64,000 bases of DNA from Tricholoma matsutake (GCA_026075535.2 AP026549.1:7440001-7504000), one strand, 5' to 3'; positions 11,567-22,835 are shown, numbered from the stretch's first letter. Notes: generated by a model not told the origin, from the letters alone. Numbers and translations: made by a program.

Positions 11567-12217
11567 ACACAACAGGCAGAGCACAATTTTCCCTGAGAGA
11601 AAATATGGAGAAAACATGGAGAAATTACACTTTTTCATGTAGCAAACATGTAGGAAAAACTGGTGAAAATAAGTTATTTTCTCATTATTTTCTGTACAAT
11701 CTATCCAAGAGTAAATATATGATTTTTGTGGAGAGAAAATGAGGGGAATCTGAAGTAAAAAGAACACATTTCCTCTTGATTTTCCTCTGATTTTTTGCCT
11801 GGGGAAAAAAGTTATATCTCTTGCAAGAACAAATCAGAAATCTCAGGAGAATATAAGCTATTTCTTCCAAATTTTGGCCTGGAAAATTGCATGTGGAAAA
11901 GTGTAATTTTCCAGGCCAAAATTTGGAAGAAATAGCTTATATTCTCCAGAGATTTCTGATTTGTTCTTGCAGGAGATATAACTTTTTTTCCCTAGGCAAA
12001 AATCAGAGGAAAAACAAGAGGAAATGTGTTCTTTTCACTTCAGATTTCCCTTATTTTCTCTCCACAAAAATCATATATTTACTCTTGGATAGACTGCACA
12101 GAAAATAACTTATCTTCACCAGTTTTTCCCTACATGTTTGCTACATGAAAAAGAATAATTTTCTCCATGTTTTCTCCATATTTTCTCTCAGGGAAAATTG
12201 TGCTCTGCCTGTTGTGT
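11567..12217. mobile_element. 651-bp near-perfect foldback element
   Basis: Two arms of roughly 320 bp (11567-11888 and 11905-12217) are inverted complements with few mismatches, separated by only 16 bp. The ends read ACACAACAGGCAGAGCAC and its complement. Open frames on both strands are mirror images of each other and are not genes. No target duplication is obvious. A transcript across it would form a very long double-stranded hairpin. Confidence 0.8.
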
Positions 12218-12374
12218 CATCATCAGACAAGACAGAGTTGGTTTCCTCCAATTCAAATCCTCTGTTCTTACATCGACTCCAGGTGACTCATGCCATGACC
12301 AACTTGATCCCACCTGTCTTAGCAGGAGGGATCTCCATGGTGGCGTTGTGTTGCCTCTTTTGCTCCTTCTTGGC

Positions 12375-14400
12375 CTAATTCTCCTCCACCTTTGTTTGAC
12401 ATGCTGGGCCTACATAGGTCCAGCCACCATCCGTATAGTCAGGGGTGTCTAGTGCCAGAGAGGTAGTGTTAGACCCAGGTTCCAAATGACCCAAGGCAGG
12501 CGGTTGTTCCAAAATGTCATTGCATAAAGATGAAGTCGATGATGGAGGCATGATATTCAACTGGGCCATAGGCAAAGCCAGATGAATGGATAGGAAGTGG
12601 AGGCCAGGTGGCACAACTGGGGAATCAGCCACTGGACAAGTGTTTGGAACAGGCAGTGTTGATACACGGGGAGCAGCATGCATCGAAGCAGATAGTCCTG
12701 GGTTTCCACTCAGGGTATGGGCAGCATCAGACACTTCCAAGTCCCATTTCTACTTGAGGGGCAGTGGCTGGGTCAAGCACAGAGAACCCAGAGGGGCAAT
12801 CCACCATTGAGGTTCCATCATCAGAGGTGCATCAACCTCCTCAGGGATGGGTAGCTGTTTCAGGCACTGGAGAACATCCGAGGCAGGTGCAGAATCTTCT
12901 TCGCATCGAGACTCCACTGCCCCATTGAACCATCCTATACTGTAATGATAGGCTTCCCTGACTTCATGATTGGATACCCCCAATGAAGCAAGGTGGTGCA
13001 CCACATCCTCAACATTGAGGTTTGGAGAGGCATTCAGCATAGCATGTTGATTGCGCTGAATGTTGGTGGATATATGTAAATCCTGGCAGGTTCTCTGGTA
13101 TAAACTGGTAGTGCAGAACACCTCTGCCAGGTGCAATTGTAATATTTGTTTCTGCTTGTGGGGTAACACAGCAGGAATTTGTTGTTTCATGAGGAGCATC
13201 CCTTGGACATGGGGAAGGCTCACTCGTGAGTGGTCTAAGATCAACCCAGGGGCATTCTGGAATTGAAAGAGTTGATGGTGCATAAATCAAGACCATGCTT
13301 CCACAGTGTCATTGATTGGAGGCTAAGGGATCCAGTCAGGATCTTGTAGGCATTGTATTCCCTTGGCCAACTGGTGGTCAGGGGGCAGCCACCTGGGTAG
13401 CCTCCAGGTGGTGATCATGTGACTCATCAGCGGTGTCCGTTCTGCTGGACTAGTCAAACTAGCCAAGTGAATGTATCTCTGGGCCCGTCTAAGGTCCAGC
13501 TCATTTCCCTCTCGTTGGGTGGCCATGGCCCAACTGTCGAATTCCACTGTACTTCATGGAATTTCTGGTTTGGATGGTGGGGTTTCCCTCAGAGTGGGTA
13601 CCCAGTTGGCTGAGCAAGTGGGATGGTTGGAGAATGTTTTAATTTGATTTTTGGGAGATGGGGGCAGAAGTGGCAGATAATGAATGTCTTTAGCATCCAC
13701 CTCCATTGCATCAACACAGGAGCAAGTGGATTGGGGTGGACCTTCAGGATTCACAGCAGGCCTTGATGCAGCACCTGCATAACTGGATCCACAGGCCAGA
13801 GGCCCAAGCACAGGGGATGGTTCACATGGTCAATGTCTTTTGGGGGGTCTGTCCTCTTGCCATCGGTCCACTTGATCCTCAAGGCTGTGTATCTTTGCCT
13901 TGAGTTCTGCTATCTCATCCTCATAACTGTCATATGCCCACTCGGCAGCACGTCTGGCTTCAACAGTGAGATCCCAGTCATGCTGATTCTAGGCTTCCAT
14001 GTACTCTCTGTCCTGGTTGAACTTGTGCTGATACACATGGATTGCATAAGACTTACATGTCCCACAGCTTCCCCACACAGCTTCCCCAGTGAACTAAAAT
14101 GCCTAGATGGCTTTTGTACCTCCATTCGTTGCTAGGGGGAGCCGTACACATCCTCCTATCTGGGTTGTGCCTCCTGTCATCCCTAGCAGGCTCCATGGAG
14201 CCTCCTGATGACTGTGAGCATCCCCAAACTTCCTCTCTTCTCAAGCCTTGTGGTTCAAGTTCAATCCTTTCTCCTCTTTCTCTTCTTCCTTCTCTCCGGT
14301 CTCTCCACCTTTGAGGTGCATCAGCCTCATGAAAATGCGGTGCAGGAGGCAGTGAGTCGTCCATGGGATCATCTTCCAAATAACCACCCATCACAGTAGG
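12375..14400 (-). pseudogene. Decayed uncharacterised fungal ORF
   Basis: Minus-strand frames line up in one direction (14394-14053, 13811-13554, 13547-13323, 13283-12750, 12740-12375), separated by stops and shifts. Features include an Arg/Glu-rich N-terminal part (RDRREGRRERGER), a coiled-coil-like stretch read at about 13990-13850 (VEARRAAEWAYDSYEDEIAELKAK), and a middle region with W and R clusters (TTWRLPRWLPPDHQLA). The organisation recalls an uncharacterised Agaricomycete protein family often found among transposons. I cannot name a function. Confidence 0.45.
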
Positions 14401-14511
14401 GTGTACTGGGAAGAAAAGAAAAGAAAAAAAGTTTTAACTCTGCCTGTCAACTGTACAGTACCAAGTTTCCACAATCCATTCCAACGTGATCATTGCCAAG
14501 TCACATCATCA

Positions 14512-14765
14512 GCCTGGCCTGTCGCCTTCTCAACCAACTCAGTCAAGAAGTCCCCATGCCATTTGCATGCTGGTGCATGCCTGGGCACTTCCTTCCCCAC
14601 CTTGGTACCCACAAGGGCCAAGCAGGAGTCCAAGCCACATCATCAGCCCAGCGCCACCACATTCTCAACTCACTTAGTCAAAAGGTCTCAATGCCCCTTG
14701 CGTCCCAGTGCACAGTTGGGCAAATCCATCCAATCCTTGGCACCCACAAGGGCCAAGTAGGAATC
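14512..14765 (-). repeat. Diverged tandem duplication at the copy C pol tail
   Basis: Two adjacent segments of about 127 bp (14512-14637 and 14638-14765) share the order TCATCAG...TCAACT...AGTCAA...CACAAGGGCCAAG. The right one encodes the natural tail of the chromodomain protein (DSYLALVGAKDW). The left one is a decayed copy of the same tail (SCLALVGTKVG). Confidence 0.55.
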
Positions 14766-14956
14766 CAGAGCTGCTAACTCATTGCACACAGCCAGTGGCT
14801 CCCAGGTGGATTTGCCCACACTCCACCTGACTTCCAATTCCAAGGCACATCCCTTCCATTGGTGGGATGGGATCTCCTCTACGAACCACTCAGCATCATC
14901 TGGAGCACCAAAGTCATAAGGATCAACATGAAGTCTGTTGGGAAACAAGTCGTCGT
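14690..14956 (-). pseudogene. Ty3/gypsy copy C, chromodomain end of pol
   Basis: Reading down the minus strand: DLFPNRLHVDPYDFGAPDD, EWFVEEIPSHQWKG, EVRWSVGKSTWEP, then ALDSYLALVGAKDW. This is the chromodomain and tail of a gypsy lineage common in Agaricomycetes. Its N-terminal continuation lies at 17578-19166, separated by the LTR-like unit 14957-17572. Removing the unit and one TCGTC copy joins the two frames directly (IASD to DLFPN). Confidence 0.8.
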
Positions 14957-15082
14957 TGGAGTGGTGCAAGGCACCACTCCAGGTGATCACATGACTGCAT
15001 TGATAGAACAGTAGGTAGCATAGTTCATCATTGCTATACCATCCCACTCACAATTCTGGGAAGGAGACCTCCAGCATCTCCA
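14957..15082 (+). repeat. Left terminal repeat of unit copy 1
   Basis: It begins with a small hairpin (TGGAGTGGTGC..GCACCACTCCA), then GGTGATCACATGAC, and ends GCATCTCCA. It differs from the right repeat by a few substitutions and lacks about 10 bp near 15017. The hairpin-first design is shared with copy 3 (TGGAGTAGGG..CCTACTCCA). Confidence 0.7.
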
Positions 15083-15307
15083 TCTTGGTGATGAGAGTGT
15101 CTTTCGCACTTTAACATGCTATCTACTGCTTCTTTGGCTTTTCACAGGCTTTTTCTCAGATATATTGTCTATTCTCAAGCTTTTTTGGCTACTTCTGAGC
15201 TTCTTTAATACCTCTGTCACTGTAAAGCTGCACTGTATACTGTAAAACTGTCTGTCATCTGCCATAAAACCATTTAACTGCTCCACCCCATGCTGGGCCC
15301 TGGAAAC

Positions 15308-17343
15308 ATGACAAAGTCTTCAAAAAAGAAGACTACAACTACACCTGACTCAGAGTTGAACACTCTGCCTACACAGCCAATGCTCAACTTCTGCAGCTTT
15401 CTTGAGGTAGCAGAATACAAGAGCATTGCTCAATTCTGCACCTGGGCCTCCATGACTAGCGATGGTGTAAACCTCAGATTACTCTGGGAATGTGCAATGG
15501 ATGAAGGGGAGAAGTTGGGAATAAGGAAAGGGAAGAGGTTGGGAATAAAGGAAGGGATAGAACAAGGGATGAACCTGGGCCATGAGGAAGGATATCTGGT
15601 CACAAAGGAAGGATTTGACAGGATTATACAGGCAGTAAAAGCTAAGGGAACCCCAAAAAAGACCACCACCCACAAAGCGGCGACACAGACAAACAACGAC
15701 CTACAATGGCAGTCGACAGCTATGCAAATGACACCCACCTCCACTGCCAATGCTGTCATGCAAATGACACACCACAACAAGACCACCACCAATCTGTCAC
15801 TGCCACTGTCAATGCCTGCACAGCTACCATCAACAAATGCCAACATTGTTGACAACCACCACAACCACCTCCTCTCCTTCAAAACAGCCCCCAGCCCCCT
15901 GTGAATGTTGGTGCTGGCTACCAGGTCGATCCACCCCACTCCTGCAAACTCCACAGCCTCTCATCTTGAGCCCTAAGCCATACCATCCCACTGCTATGTC
16001 ACCATTGACAATGCCATCAACAATGGCCACCATTACAGCTTCCCCTGCCTCAACTCAGCTGCAAACACCTCAAAAATGATGGCACACACTGCTGAGTCTA
16101 CCTACAACCTCCCTGCAGACTCTACAGCCCCTCGTCTCTCATCCAGAACTGCCTACTACCACTACCATGGCACAGCCAACAACGGCAATGAAAACTACTG
16201 CAACCACCTCTGGAACGACCACTAGGGTGTCAGCTACCTCTCAGACAATGGCTACCACCCCTAAGCTGAATTACCAGGCCTCAAACAATGTACAAGGATG
16301 CTCTACAGCCCCCCAGACTGAGTCACATGACAACAAGCAGGTGTGCTTGTTGAGCCGCAGCATCTGCTTGATAGACAAACCTTGCAGGCCCCACCATCCC
16401 AAACAACAATCCAGGAGCCGTCCTACACCACCCAGCTCCCCCACAGACCCCTGTTGCACACCATGAGCCCACCATGACATCCCATGTGCCAACCAGCTCT
16501 GCCACGTCACAGATGATGCCCCTGGCACCACAGTCCCCAGAAAGACAAACTGCAACCCCCAGATCACCTGTTACACACCCTGAGCCCATTCTGTTGACCA
16601 CCATGTCACAGATGATGATGACAAGGTCCCCCTGCTGTCCCACATCACCAACCTCATCCATGGAAGCTCCTTGTCCACCCCCACTCCCCATTCACTGCCC
16701 AGCCACCCTGGCTCACCCCAGTTCAACCCTAAACAAGCTGTTTCACTGCTGCCCACATCCTACACCCCAGCCGTGTCATTAATGATGCTGCCAACAACTG
16801 CTGACAGCCCCCACTCACCGTCTACACCCTCGTTTTCACCTGTACACCCCTGCTCACCCCTGGTTGACCCTAAACAAGCCGTTTTACCACCTCCCACATG
16901 TTTTGACTGGGCAGACAACACTGCATCATTACCTACTGCCTCCAGCACCCTACCACAAGACATCCCAGGTCTGAAGACAGGCTGTCCACAGCTGTTTGGG
17001 ACCCTACAATGATGGATGAGACAATGACGAGCCCCCCCGCAAGTTTTTTCATCTCAAAAATCTTTTCACTCACCTTTGCCATCTTGCATTTTACCTCAAC
17101 CATTCATCACTCACTGACATCCCACTGGTATAGGACCAGGAAGACCCATTATCACTATTCCTGTTGGAGTAGCACCTGTACCTGCTGCTCCCAAAACTTG
17201 ACTGGGATCAAGACCCCCACCTTGCTGACTTGAGTAGGGCCCTTCAGGCACTGGGATGGGCACCCCCCTGTCGAGTTGAGTGTTATTTTTTATGTTTTAT
17301 ATCAACCATAGATTTTTTTGAGCTACAAAATTTTAGATTTTAA
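15308..17343 (+). pseudogene. Cargo ORF of unit copy 1 (Gly-periodic, Thr-rich family)
   Basis: The start at ATG 15308 gives a short basic lead (MTKSSKKKTTTT). A hydrophobic region follows (MLNFCSFLEVAEYKSIAQF), then a charged stretch with Gly about every four residues (about residues 65-105, GEKLGIRKGKRLG, EGIEQGMNLGHEEG), then a long Thr/Ser/Pro-rich part with ATQT and QMTP motifs. It ends in the conserved tail DWDQDPHLADLSRALQALGW (17199-17258). Frames shift near 15840, 16470, 16670 and 17010, so this copy is broken. The family recurs at 36679 and 42369. The function is unknown to me. It does not resemble gag, protease, RT or integrase. Confidence 0.6.
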
Positions 17344-17437
17344 ATCATTCTTATTTTCCTTTTTTTACATGGTTTCTTTTTTTCTGGTTGTTTTTCTCCT
17401 GGGTGATGAGGACATCACCATTTGGGACATGGGTGGG

Positions 17438-17572
17438 TGGAGTGGTGCCTCGCACCACTCCAGGTGATCACATGACTTCATTGATAGAACAGTAGGTAGT
17501 CACATGTTGATAGTTCATCATTGCTATGCCATCTCACTTGCAATTCTGGGAAGGAGACCTCCAGCATCTCCA
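17438..17572 (+). repeat. Right terminal repeat of unit copy 1
   Basis: TGGAGTGGTGCCTCGCACCA...GCATCTCCA, 135 bp. It is preceded by GACATGGGTGGG. Immediately after it come TCGTC and the reverse complement of copy C pol (ACTGGCAATATAGG), which marks the outer edge of the unit. Confidence 0.7.
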
Positions 17573-17577
17573 TCGTC

Positions 17578-19166
17578 ACTGGCAATATAGGGTTGTAACA
17601 GGCTCACATGGAACCTGTTATGCAACCACCAACTCTTGAGTTTAGCAGGTAAATCCAAGTCATAATTGGAAGTCTCCAGGTAGCATCATCAGACCTCGTA
17701 AGGTCCCACAAACTTGGGGGGTAATTTACTGGCCCTGCCCTTAGGCAAGGTCAAGTTCTTGGTCAACAGATATACCTTCTCCCCCAGCCTCACATTGGGC
17801 TCCTTGTTCTGATGTTTCTTAGTGTGGTATCACTGGAACACCTGTTCTGCAATAATGTTGTCATGAGCCACGGCCATGTTGCACAGTGCCTCCATCGCGA
17901 AGGTACGTACCCCTGGTGGGATTTGCTCTGGGTCTGAAATCTCCTTCATCATATGGGGCAAGTACCCATAGTTGACCTCAAAAGGCACCATCCCAGTGGC
18001 TTAGTTAATAGTAGAGTTTATCACAAACTCTACCAAGGCCAGGAACCTCACCCAGTTCTTCTGGTTGGAAGCCACAAAAAACCACAGGATTTGTGCTATT
18101 GAGTGATTTGCACACTTGGTAGCTCCATCTGTCTGAGGGTGGAAGGAGGTAGACATCAGCAGTTTGATGCCCAGAATTCAGTGAATCTCTTGCCACCATC
18201 TGGAGGTGAACTTGGAGTCTCAATTGGACACAATTGATCCAGGTAGTCCATGCAATCATACAATCTCTTTGATGAAAAGAGACAATAGCTCTGTTGCCAT
18301 GGTGGTGTTGTTTACCAGCACTAGGTGAACCATCGACAACAGTCAGCAGATCACCACCCACAGATATTCAAATCCTTCTGACTCAGGAAATGGGCCAATA
18401 AAGTCCATCCCTATAGATTCCCAGGGATGCAGGGGTATAAGTAGGGAGTGGAGCTTCCCCAAGGGAGAGTGGTACTCCCCCTTAGACCAGACATAAGCCT
18501 TGCAGAACTTGTCAATTTTGTATTGGAGGCGAGGCCACCAATACCATCATCAAACATATTCTGACATCTTTGCTGGGCCAAAGTGCCTGACGATGGAATG
18601 GGCTTGGTCAATTATATGCCCATGCAATGTTGAGTCTTTAGAAGGAGCAGAGGGTATGCAGACAACCATGTCTCCCCCTCTGTTCTTCATCCATATCATC
18701 CCATCCTTTACCTCGAAGTCTGGGTGATCTTTTGGCATTTCAATAACCTTACTAAACACCTTATCCTGCTTATACCCCATCCAAGGGGTCTTGTTCAGAC
18801 AGGTACACCTGGAAATCCTGGGGGCTAGCTAGTGAATCATACACTGTAGGATCATCCATTCGGGTTGATCCTGAAGTGGAGACTTCATCCCCGGTTTGTG
18901 CCTCTGCCTTGGCGGAGGCAGCCACATCTCGCCCTCAACCCTCTCACAAAGGGTGCTCAAATGTTCCTTGACTCACCTGGTCTGAGACCTTGCTGACTGG
19001 GTCTCTATGACTCAGTTCTTAATCTCAAGATGTCAATCCCAGGGCAAGTCCTCGTGCATGGGATCCAATTGTACATCAGCAAAAATGTAATGCTGCACTA
19101 AGGGAGCATCATCCCAGTTATCAAACTGGTAATATCGAGACAGGGTGTCTGCCACCTTGTTGAGAT
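17578..19166 (-). pseudogene. Ty3/gypsy copy C, RNase H end and integrase
   Basis: Minus-strand readings in order: LNKVADTLSRYYQ (end of RNase H, about 19160-19120), a linker, HGHIIDQAHSIVRHFGP then WYWWPRLQ (zinc domain), GMDFIGPFPESEGFEYLWVV (integrase core, about 18405-18345), LLMSTSFHPQTDGATKC (about 18160-18110), then RASKLPPKFVGPYEV and HVSLLQPYIASD (17600). Many stops and shifts occur. The start is cut by a hAT-like end at 19175. Confidence 0.75.
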
Positions 19167-19341
19167 TTCCTTTTTAGTGTTGCCACAGCTCAGCTAGCCA
19201 TGAGCTGGCTTATGTAAGCCATGGCTAAACACCAGCTATGAAAGCCACCAAAAGCCGAGTTGGTACATGCAGCTCGGCTTGGCTAAGCTGGTGGCTCTAG
19301 CCAGCTCAGAGCTGCCAATGTGTCGCTGCACCTCCTCATTG

Positions 19342-19426
19342 GCCCAAACAATGATTGCATTGTTCGAGCTCTAGGTAAGTCTTTTTCTATTTTTTGTCTT
19401 TATTACCTAACTGACATTACTGCCAG
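19342..19426 (+). repeat. Hairpin-plus-intron module 3
   Basis: GGCCCAAACAATG..CATTGTTCGAGCTC hairpin (19341-19371), then GTAAGT at 19375, CTAAC near 19410, and an AG acceptor about 19426. The arm has decayed compared with other copies. Confidence 0.5.
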
Positions 19427-19466
19427 CTCATCACCACACCACCACCACCACACATTCAGACGCAAT

Positions 19467-19560
19467 ATGGGCCTAAATGACACAATTGTTATTTGGACCC
19501 TAGGTAAGTTTTTTAAAGTGGTTTTCTTTTGTTTTTCAACAAACTAATGTTCTTTTTAAG
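19467..19560 (+). repeat. Hairpin-plus-intron module 4
   Basis: TGGGCCTAAATGAC..TGTTATTTGGACCC hairpin, TAG, GTAAGT at 19504, an ACTAAT branch-like site, and TTTTTAAG near 19560. Only about 40 bp separates the end of module 3 from this hairpin. Confidence 0.5.
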
Positions 19561-19567
19561 GAGGTCT

Positions 19568-19860
19568 TTACACTCCCCCCCGTATTCCTATAGGAATCCG
19601 ATGATTCTGATGATTCTGATCGGACTCCAATCGGAATCCAACCATATTCTGATGTCATTTTCACCAGCCAAATTGACATGAAATGGCACATTTAGTCCTA
19701 GTCCAGTCTGATGTAGTCCGATCAGAGTCCGATCGGACTATCGGAATTTCCTAGGAATTTCCGATCATATAAATCACATAGGACTAGTCCAAAGTTATGC
19801 TAAGACATCAGGCAACATAGGATTCTGATAGGAATGAAAGCAGCCTTGCTTAGTAATATA
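19568..19860. repeat. Palindrome-rich stretch (TCCGATCGGA words)
   Basis: There are at least six AATCCGAT/ATCGGA-type words in both orientations, including the perfect palindrome AGTCCGATCGGACT and GGAATTTCCTAGGAATTTCC. This resembles the subterminal repeats of hAT-like MITEs. The left limit CTTTACACTC may be an element end. No target duplication was identified. Confidence 0.4.
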
Positions 19861-19867
19861 GTATGAA

Positions 19868-19962
19868 AAATTAAACGCACAGACAAGAATTGAACACTTG
19901 ACTACAGAAGATTATGTAAGCATAAACTGACAACAATACCATTAGGCTAAACAGTCATTACA
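19868..19962 (-). repeat. tRNA-like (SINE-type) sequence
   Basis: On the minus strand an A-box-like TTAGCCTAATGG is followed at normal spacing by a T-arm (CAAGT, loop GTTCAAT, TCTTG) containing a B-box-like GTTCAATTC. The acceptor stem does not pair, so this is not a working tRNA. It could be a SINE head or a decayed tRNA. Confidence 0.35.
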
Positions 19963-20202
19963 GGTAAGTGATCATACTACACTACATACCATTCCCACGG
20001 GTGTGATGACAAAGCACATAGCTGTGTCATCACACCTGCCAGCTCATCAACTCCCACCACCACCACCAATGATGACAAGCACGCCACCTCCATCCCCCCC
20101 ACCTCAACCACCTCAACCCAGCAACTCCCACCACTCCCACTTCACCCCCATCTCTAGGCAAGCCCCCAAGACTGGAAACGACTGGTTTCGACGCTGAACG
20201 AT

Positions 20203-20300
20203 GCCCAAACGACGCAATCGTCGTTTGGGCCATAGTAAGTTTTTTTTTTCATTCGTTTTTTACTTTTGTAAACTAACTAATTCATTTGCCTTGTTTCTAG
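20203..20300 (+). repeat. Hairpin-plus-intron module 5 (best preserved)
   Basis: GCCCAAACGACG CAAT CGTCGTTTGGGC is a perfect 12-bp-arm hairpin (20203-20230). Four bases later an intron-like segment runs from GTAAGT (20235) through AAACTAACTAAT to TTGTTTCTAG (20300), 66 nt. CpGs in the arms are intact here but read TpG/CpA in other copies. Confidence 0.7.
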
Positions 20301-21242
20301 GTTATAATCTACATGAGTAACAACGGACTGACATGAGCCAAACCCACACCCAACGACGCCCCTGGCAACCCCCCTCCTCCCCGTCAAAATGGGATGTGAG
20401 GGTATCGATCATGGTCAGGAGCACGGGGAGCAACACCAGGAGACCCCAGAAGGGGAATACCCACCCGGTAAGCACCACCCGACCCCTCCCCTCATGCCAC
20501 ATCACTGACGAACCGACAACGCACCCACCCCATGCCTACGAGCTGCTGCTCGTAGGGTGGATCGTGAGTGCATGGACCCCCCACGACACCAATGACATCC
20601 AGCACCCCCCATCACCGCCATGAGCGACTGCTCACGGGGTGTATATGGGGTGCGAGAACATGGGAATGGCATGGAGGGACGACAATGGCACCAAACAACA
20701 CGCCTACGAGCAGCTGCCCATAGGGTGGTTTGTGGGTGCAGATGACAATGACCAGAAGGGGAGATGATGGCGACACCCGCCCCATGCCGCCACCAACATA
20801 CGACGCACCACCCACCACCAGCCTCGCGAGCAACTGCTCATGGGGTGGACGGTGGGTGGAACGACGAGGGAGGGGAGATGAGGGAGGGGAGGGAAGCCAT
20901 GGGGGAGGCAAGGTGAGGGAGGCGAGACACGACGGAGATGAGAGGGAGGGGAAATGACGGGACAGGGCTGACAAGACAACCAATGTGACGCACCACCACC
21001 CCCTCCCCCCCGTTTCGTGGGGGGGTGGGTTTTTTTGTAGAATTTAAAATAGTATAATTAAATAGTATAATTAATTCTCCCCCTCGCGTTTGTGGGGGGT
21101 TTTTTTTTAAAATCTATATTAGTTATCTACTCCCTTGCGAAGATGCGAGGGCTCAACAATTTTTTTTCGAGCTCTTGTGAGAGTGGTGGGGTGACAGAAT
21201 GGCAACGGGAGGGGACAAGGAGATAAACAGAACCAGAAAAAG

Positions 21243-21330
21243 GCCCAAGAGACGTCTACGCCTCTTGGGCAACAGGTATGTCTTTTTTCTTTTCTCATTT
21301 CATTTTCACTTTACTGACAGAGTTTTTTAG
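21243..21330 (+). repeat. Hairpin-plus-intron module 6
   Basis: GCCCAAGAGACG..CGCCTCTTGGGC hairpin (21243-21270), GTATGT at 21276, an ACTGAC branch-like site and TTTTTTAG ending 21330 (55 nt). The arm sequence differs at two positions from module 5, and both arms changed together, so pairing is kept. Confidence 0.65.
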
Positions 21331-21460
21331 GTACTACTTTTAACTACTGGACAAGGAGATGATGGCGAGGGGGGCAAATGATGCTAGGTGCCCCCGCTAT
21401 TGCTGTGAGCAGTTGCTTGCAGCCTACTTTGCTTTTGTCTTTGTGTAGTTATTATGTATG

Positions 21461-22386
21461 ATCCCACAATAGAAGTTTTTCATAAAGACTGTTCAATTGT
21501 TACTACTTGAAGGAGGACCACATTGTTTTAGGTATTATAACCTTAAGAGTACAATTAAAAAATGTGAAAACTAGCTCATTCATGGCACTCAAACTCATAA
21601 CTCTAAAGTTAGTCAATCTTTCATCTCTCTCAAGAGGCACTTGTATAGATAATTAAGATCAAAAAATTAAATTAATCACCTTCCTTCGCACTGAACATGA
21701 GGGAGTGGGATGAGAGGATTACTAGAATTATATACATAAAAGTTTATCCCTTGCACTCAGCGTGAGGGGGAGGAGAGTAACAACATTATATAAAAATGAA
21801 ACAGGAGGGAGAGGACACAGCCCTGCCATCCTAGGTGTGTAGGTCCTCCTGTCATCCTTAGTCATCCCCATCCTGTTCCTTGCTGTCACTGTCACCCATT
21901 GTCATCGCTGTTCCTCTGCACGTTGATGCCTTGCCCTCACCCTCCTTATAAGGGCAACCTCAGCCTCTAGCAAAGGGAAATCCAAAGTTAAAATTATACT
22001 ACATAGTACAGGGATTGGAGGCGCACCTAGCAAAGGGAAATCTGAAGAGAAAACTCTAAGGACTCCTTTGCCAGTGCCCAGTATATGTGAAAACTGCAAA
22101 AATCAAACAATAGTCTAAAAATAGAAAAAGCGGAGATAGGCTGATCAAGGCTGCCAAATGACATTGTACTCCATCTCTAAATATAAAACTGTCAACATGT
22201 ACAAATGTGATAGAAGGGGAAAATTAGTAATAAAATAAGGAAAAATCATAGAAAATGCAGAATTGAAGGAAATGAAGTGGGGAAAAATATAGGATGAATG
22301 TAAAAAATAGGAAAAACACACGAGGCATCCCCTAGTCCCCTTTCATCACCCCCTCTCTAAGATGCATTGCCCTGATGCATTCGAAA
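21461..22386. other. No gene recognised
   Basis: AT-rich sequence with short frames only. A 19-bp word (CTAGCAAAGGGAAATC plus flank) is present twice, at about 21966 and 22027. Near 21575-21615 the minus strand reads like a tRNA T-arm (GAGTTTGAGTGCC). On the minus strand, 22386-22330 holds the likely 3' untranslated end of gypsy F with a G-rich tract (GAGAGGGGGTGATGAAAGGGG). No F-type LTR follows it. Confidence 0.4.
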
Positions 22387-22803
22387 TCACATACGACCAA
22401 AGTCAGAGACTTGAATGCGACGCAGTGCAGCAGTGTGCTGTCTGTGGAATTCCTTGACTAACCAAGGGGCATTCACATCAGACTCTTTGACCCATGAGTT
22501 CTCCTCATACCCATAACCCTTCCAGTGTACCAAATACTGGAGTTTTTCTTGATGTAATTGGCTGTCCAAGATCGACTCAACTTCGTACTGGGGTTCTCCC
22601 TTGATTACTGTGGGCGGCGGTGGTGGATGTGAATGGCATCCTGGGAATGGATCTTGGGGAGCTGGAAGGAGTTTGACAACATGGAAGACTGGGTGGAGTC
22701 TGGACATGGAGGCTGGGAGGCGCAGCCAATAGGCATGTGTTCCAACACACTTGACAATGGGGAAAGGCCCCAGGAAGCAATGGGCAAGTTTCTTGATGGA
22801 CAT
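22387..22803 (-). pseudogene. Ty3/gypsy copy F, integrase tail and chromodomain
   Basis: A 138-codon minus-strand frame: KLAHCFLGPFPIVKCVG (GPY/F-type module), LHPVFHVVKLLP, then YEVESILDSQLHQEKLQYL and VHWKGYGYEENSWV (chromodomain with its aromatic residues). It is out of frame with the upstream integrase (22836-23252), so an indel lies near 22810. Confidence 0.8.
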
Positions 22804-22835
22804 GTGGTGGAGATGTCACTGGAGTCAAGATAAAC

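Larger units (their letters stand above)
14957..17572 (+). mobile_element. LTR-bounded non-autonomous unit, copy 1
   Basis: Terminal direct repeats of 126 and 135 bp (14957-15082 and 17438-17572) each run TGGAG...CTCCA, with a small inverted end as in LTRs. The left repeat is followed by TCTTGGTGATGAGAG (primer-binding-site-like, shared with copy 3) and the right one is preceded by ATGGGTGGG (short purine tract). The target duplication TCGTC is at 14950-14954 and 17573-17577, with two extra bases (GT) at the left. It carries no gag or pol, only the ORF listed at 15308. It sits antisense inside copy C pol. Confidence 0.7.
19175..21460. mobile_element. Composite hAT-type region with four hairpin/intron modules
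   Basis: The left end TAGTGTTGCCACAGCTCAGC (19175) interrupts copy C pol and matches the terminal sequence of the MITE at 840. Inside are repeated imperfect hairpins (CTACGAGC..GCTCGTAG at 20537-20558, GAGCGACTGCTC near 20623), each followed by RGGGTGK, and four hairpin-plus-intron modules. The right terminus and target duplication were not found, so more than one element may be present. The interval 20300-21200 is clearly richer in CpG than the surroundings, suggesting a younger insertion. Confidence 0.5.

Noticed and set aside
11387..12108. ORFs of 126, 61 and 73 codons with similar Phe/Ser/Lys-rich sequences on both strands
   Set aside because: They mirror each other because the locus is one large inverted repeat.
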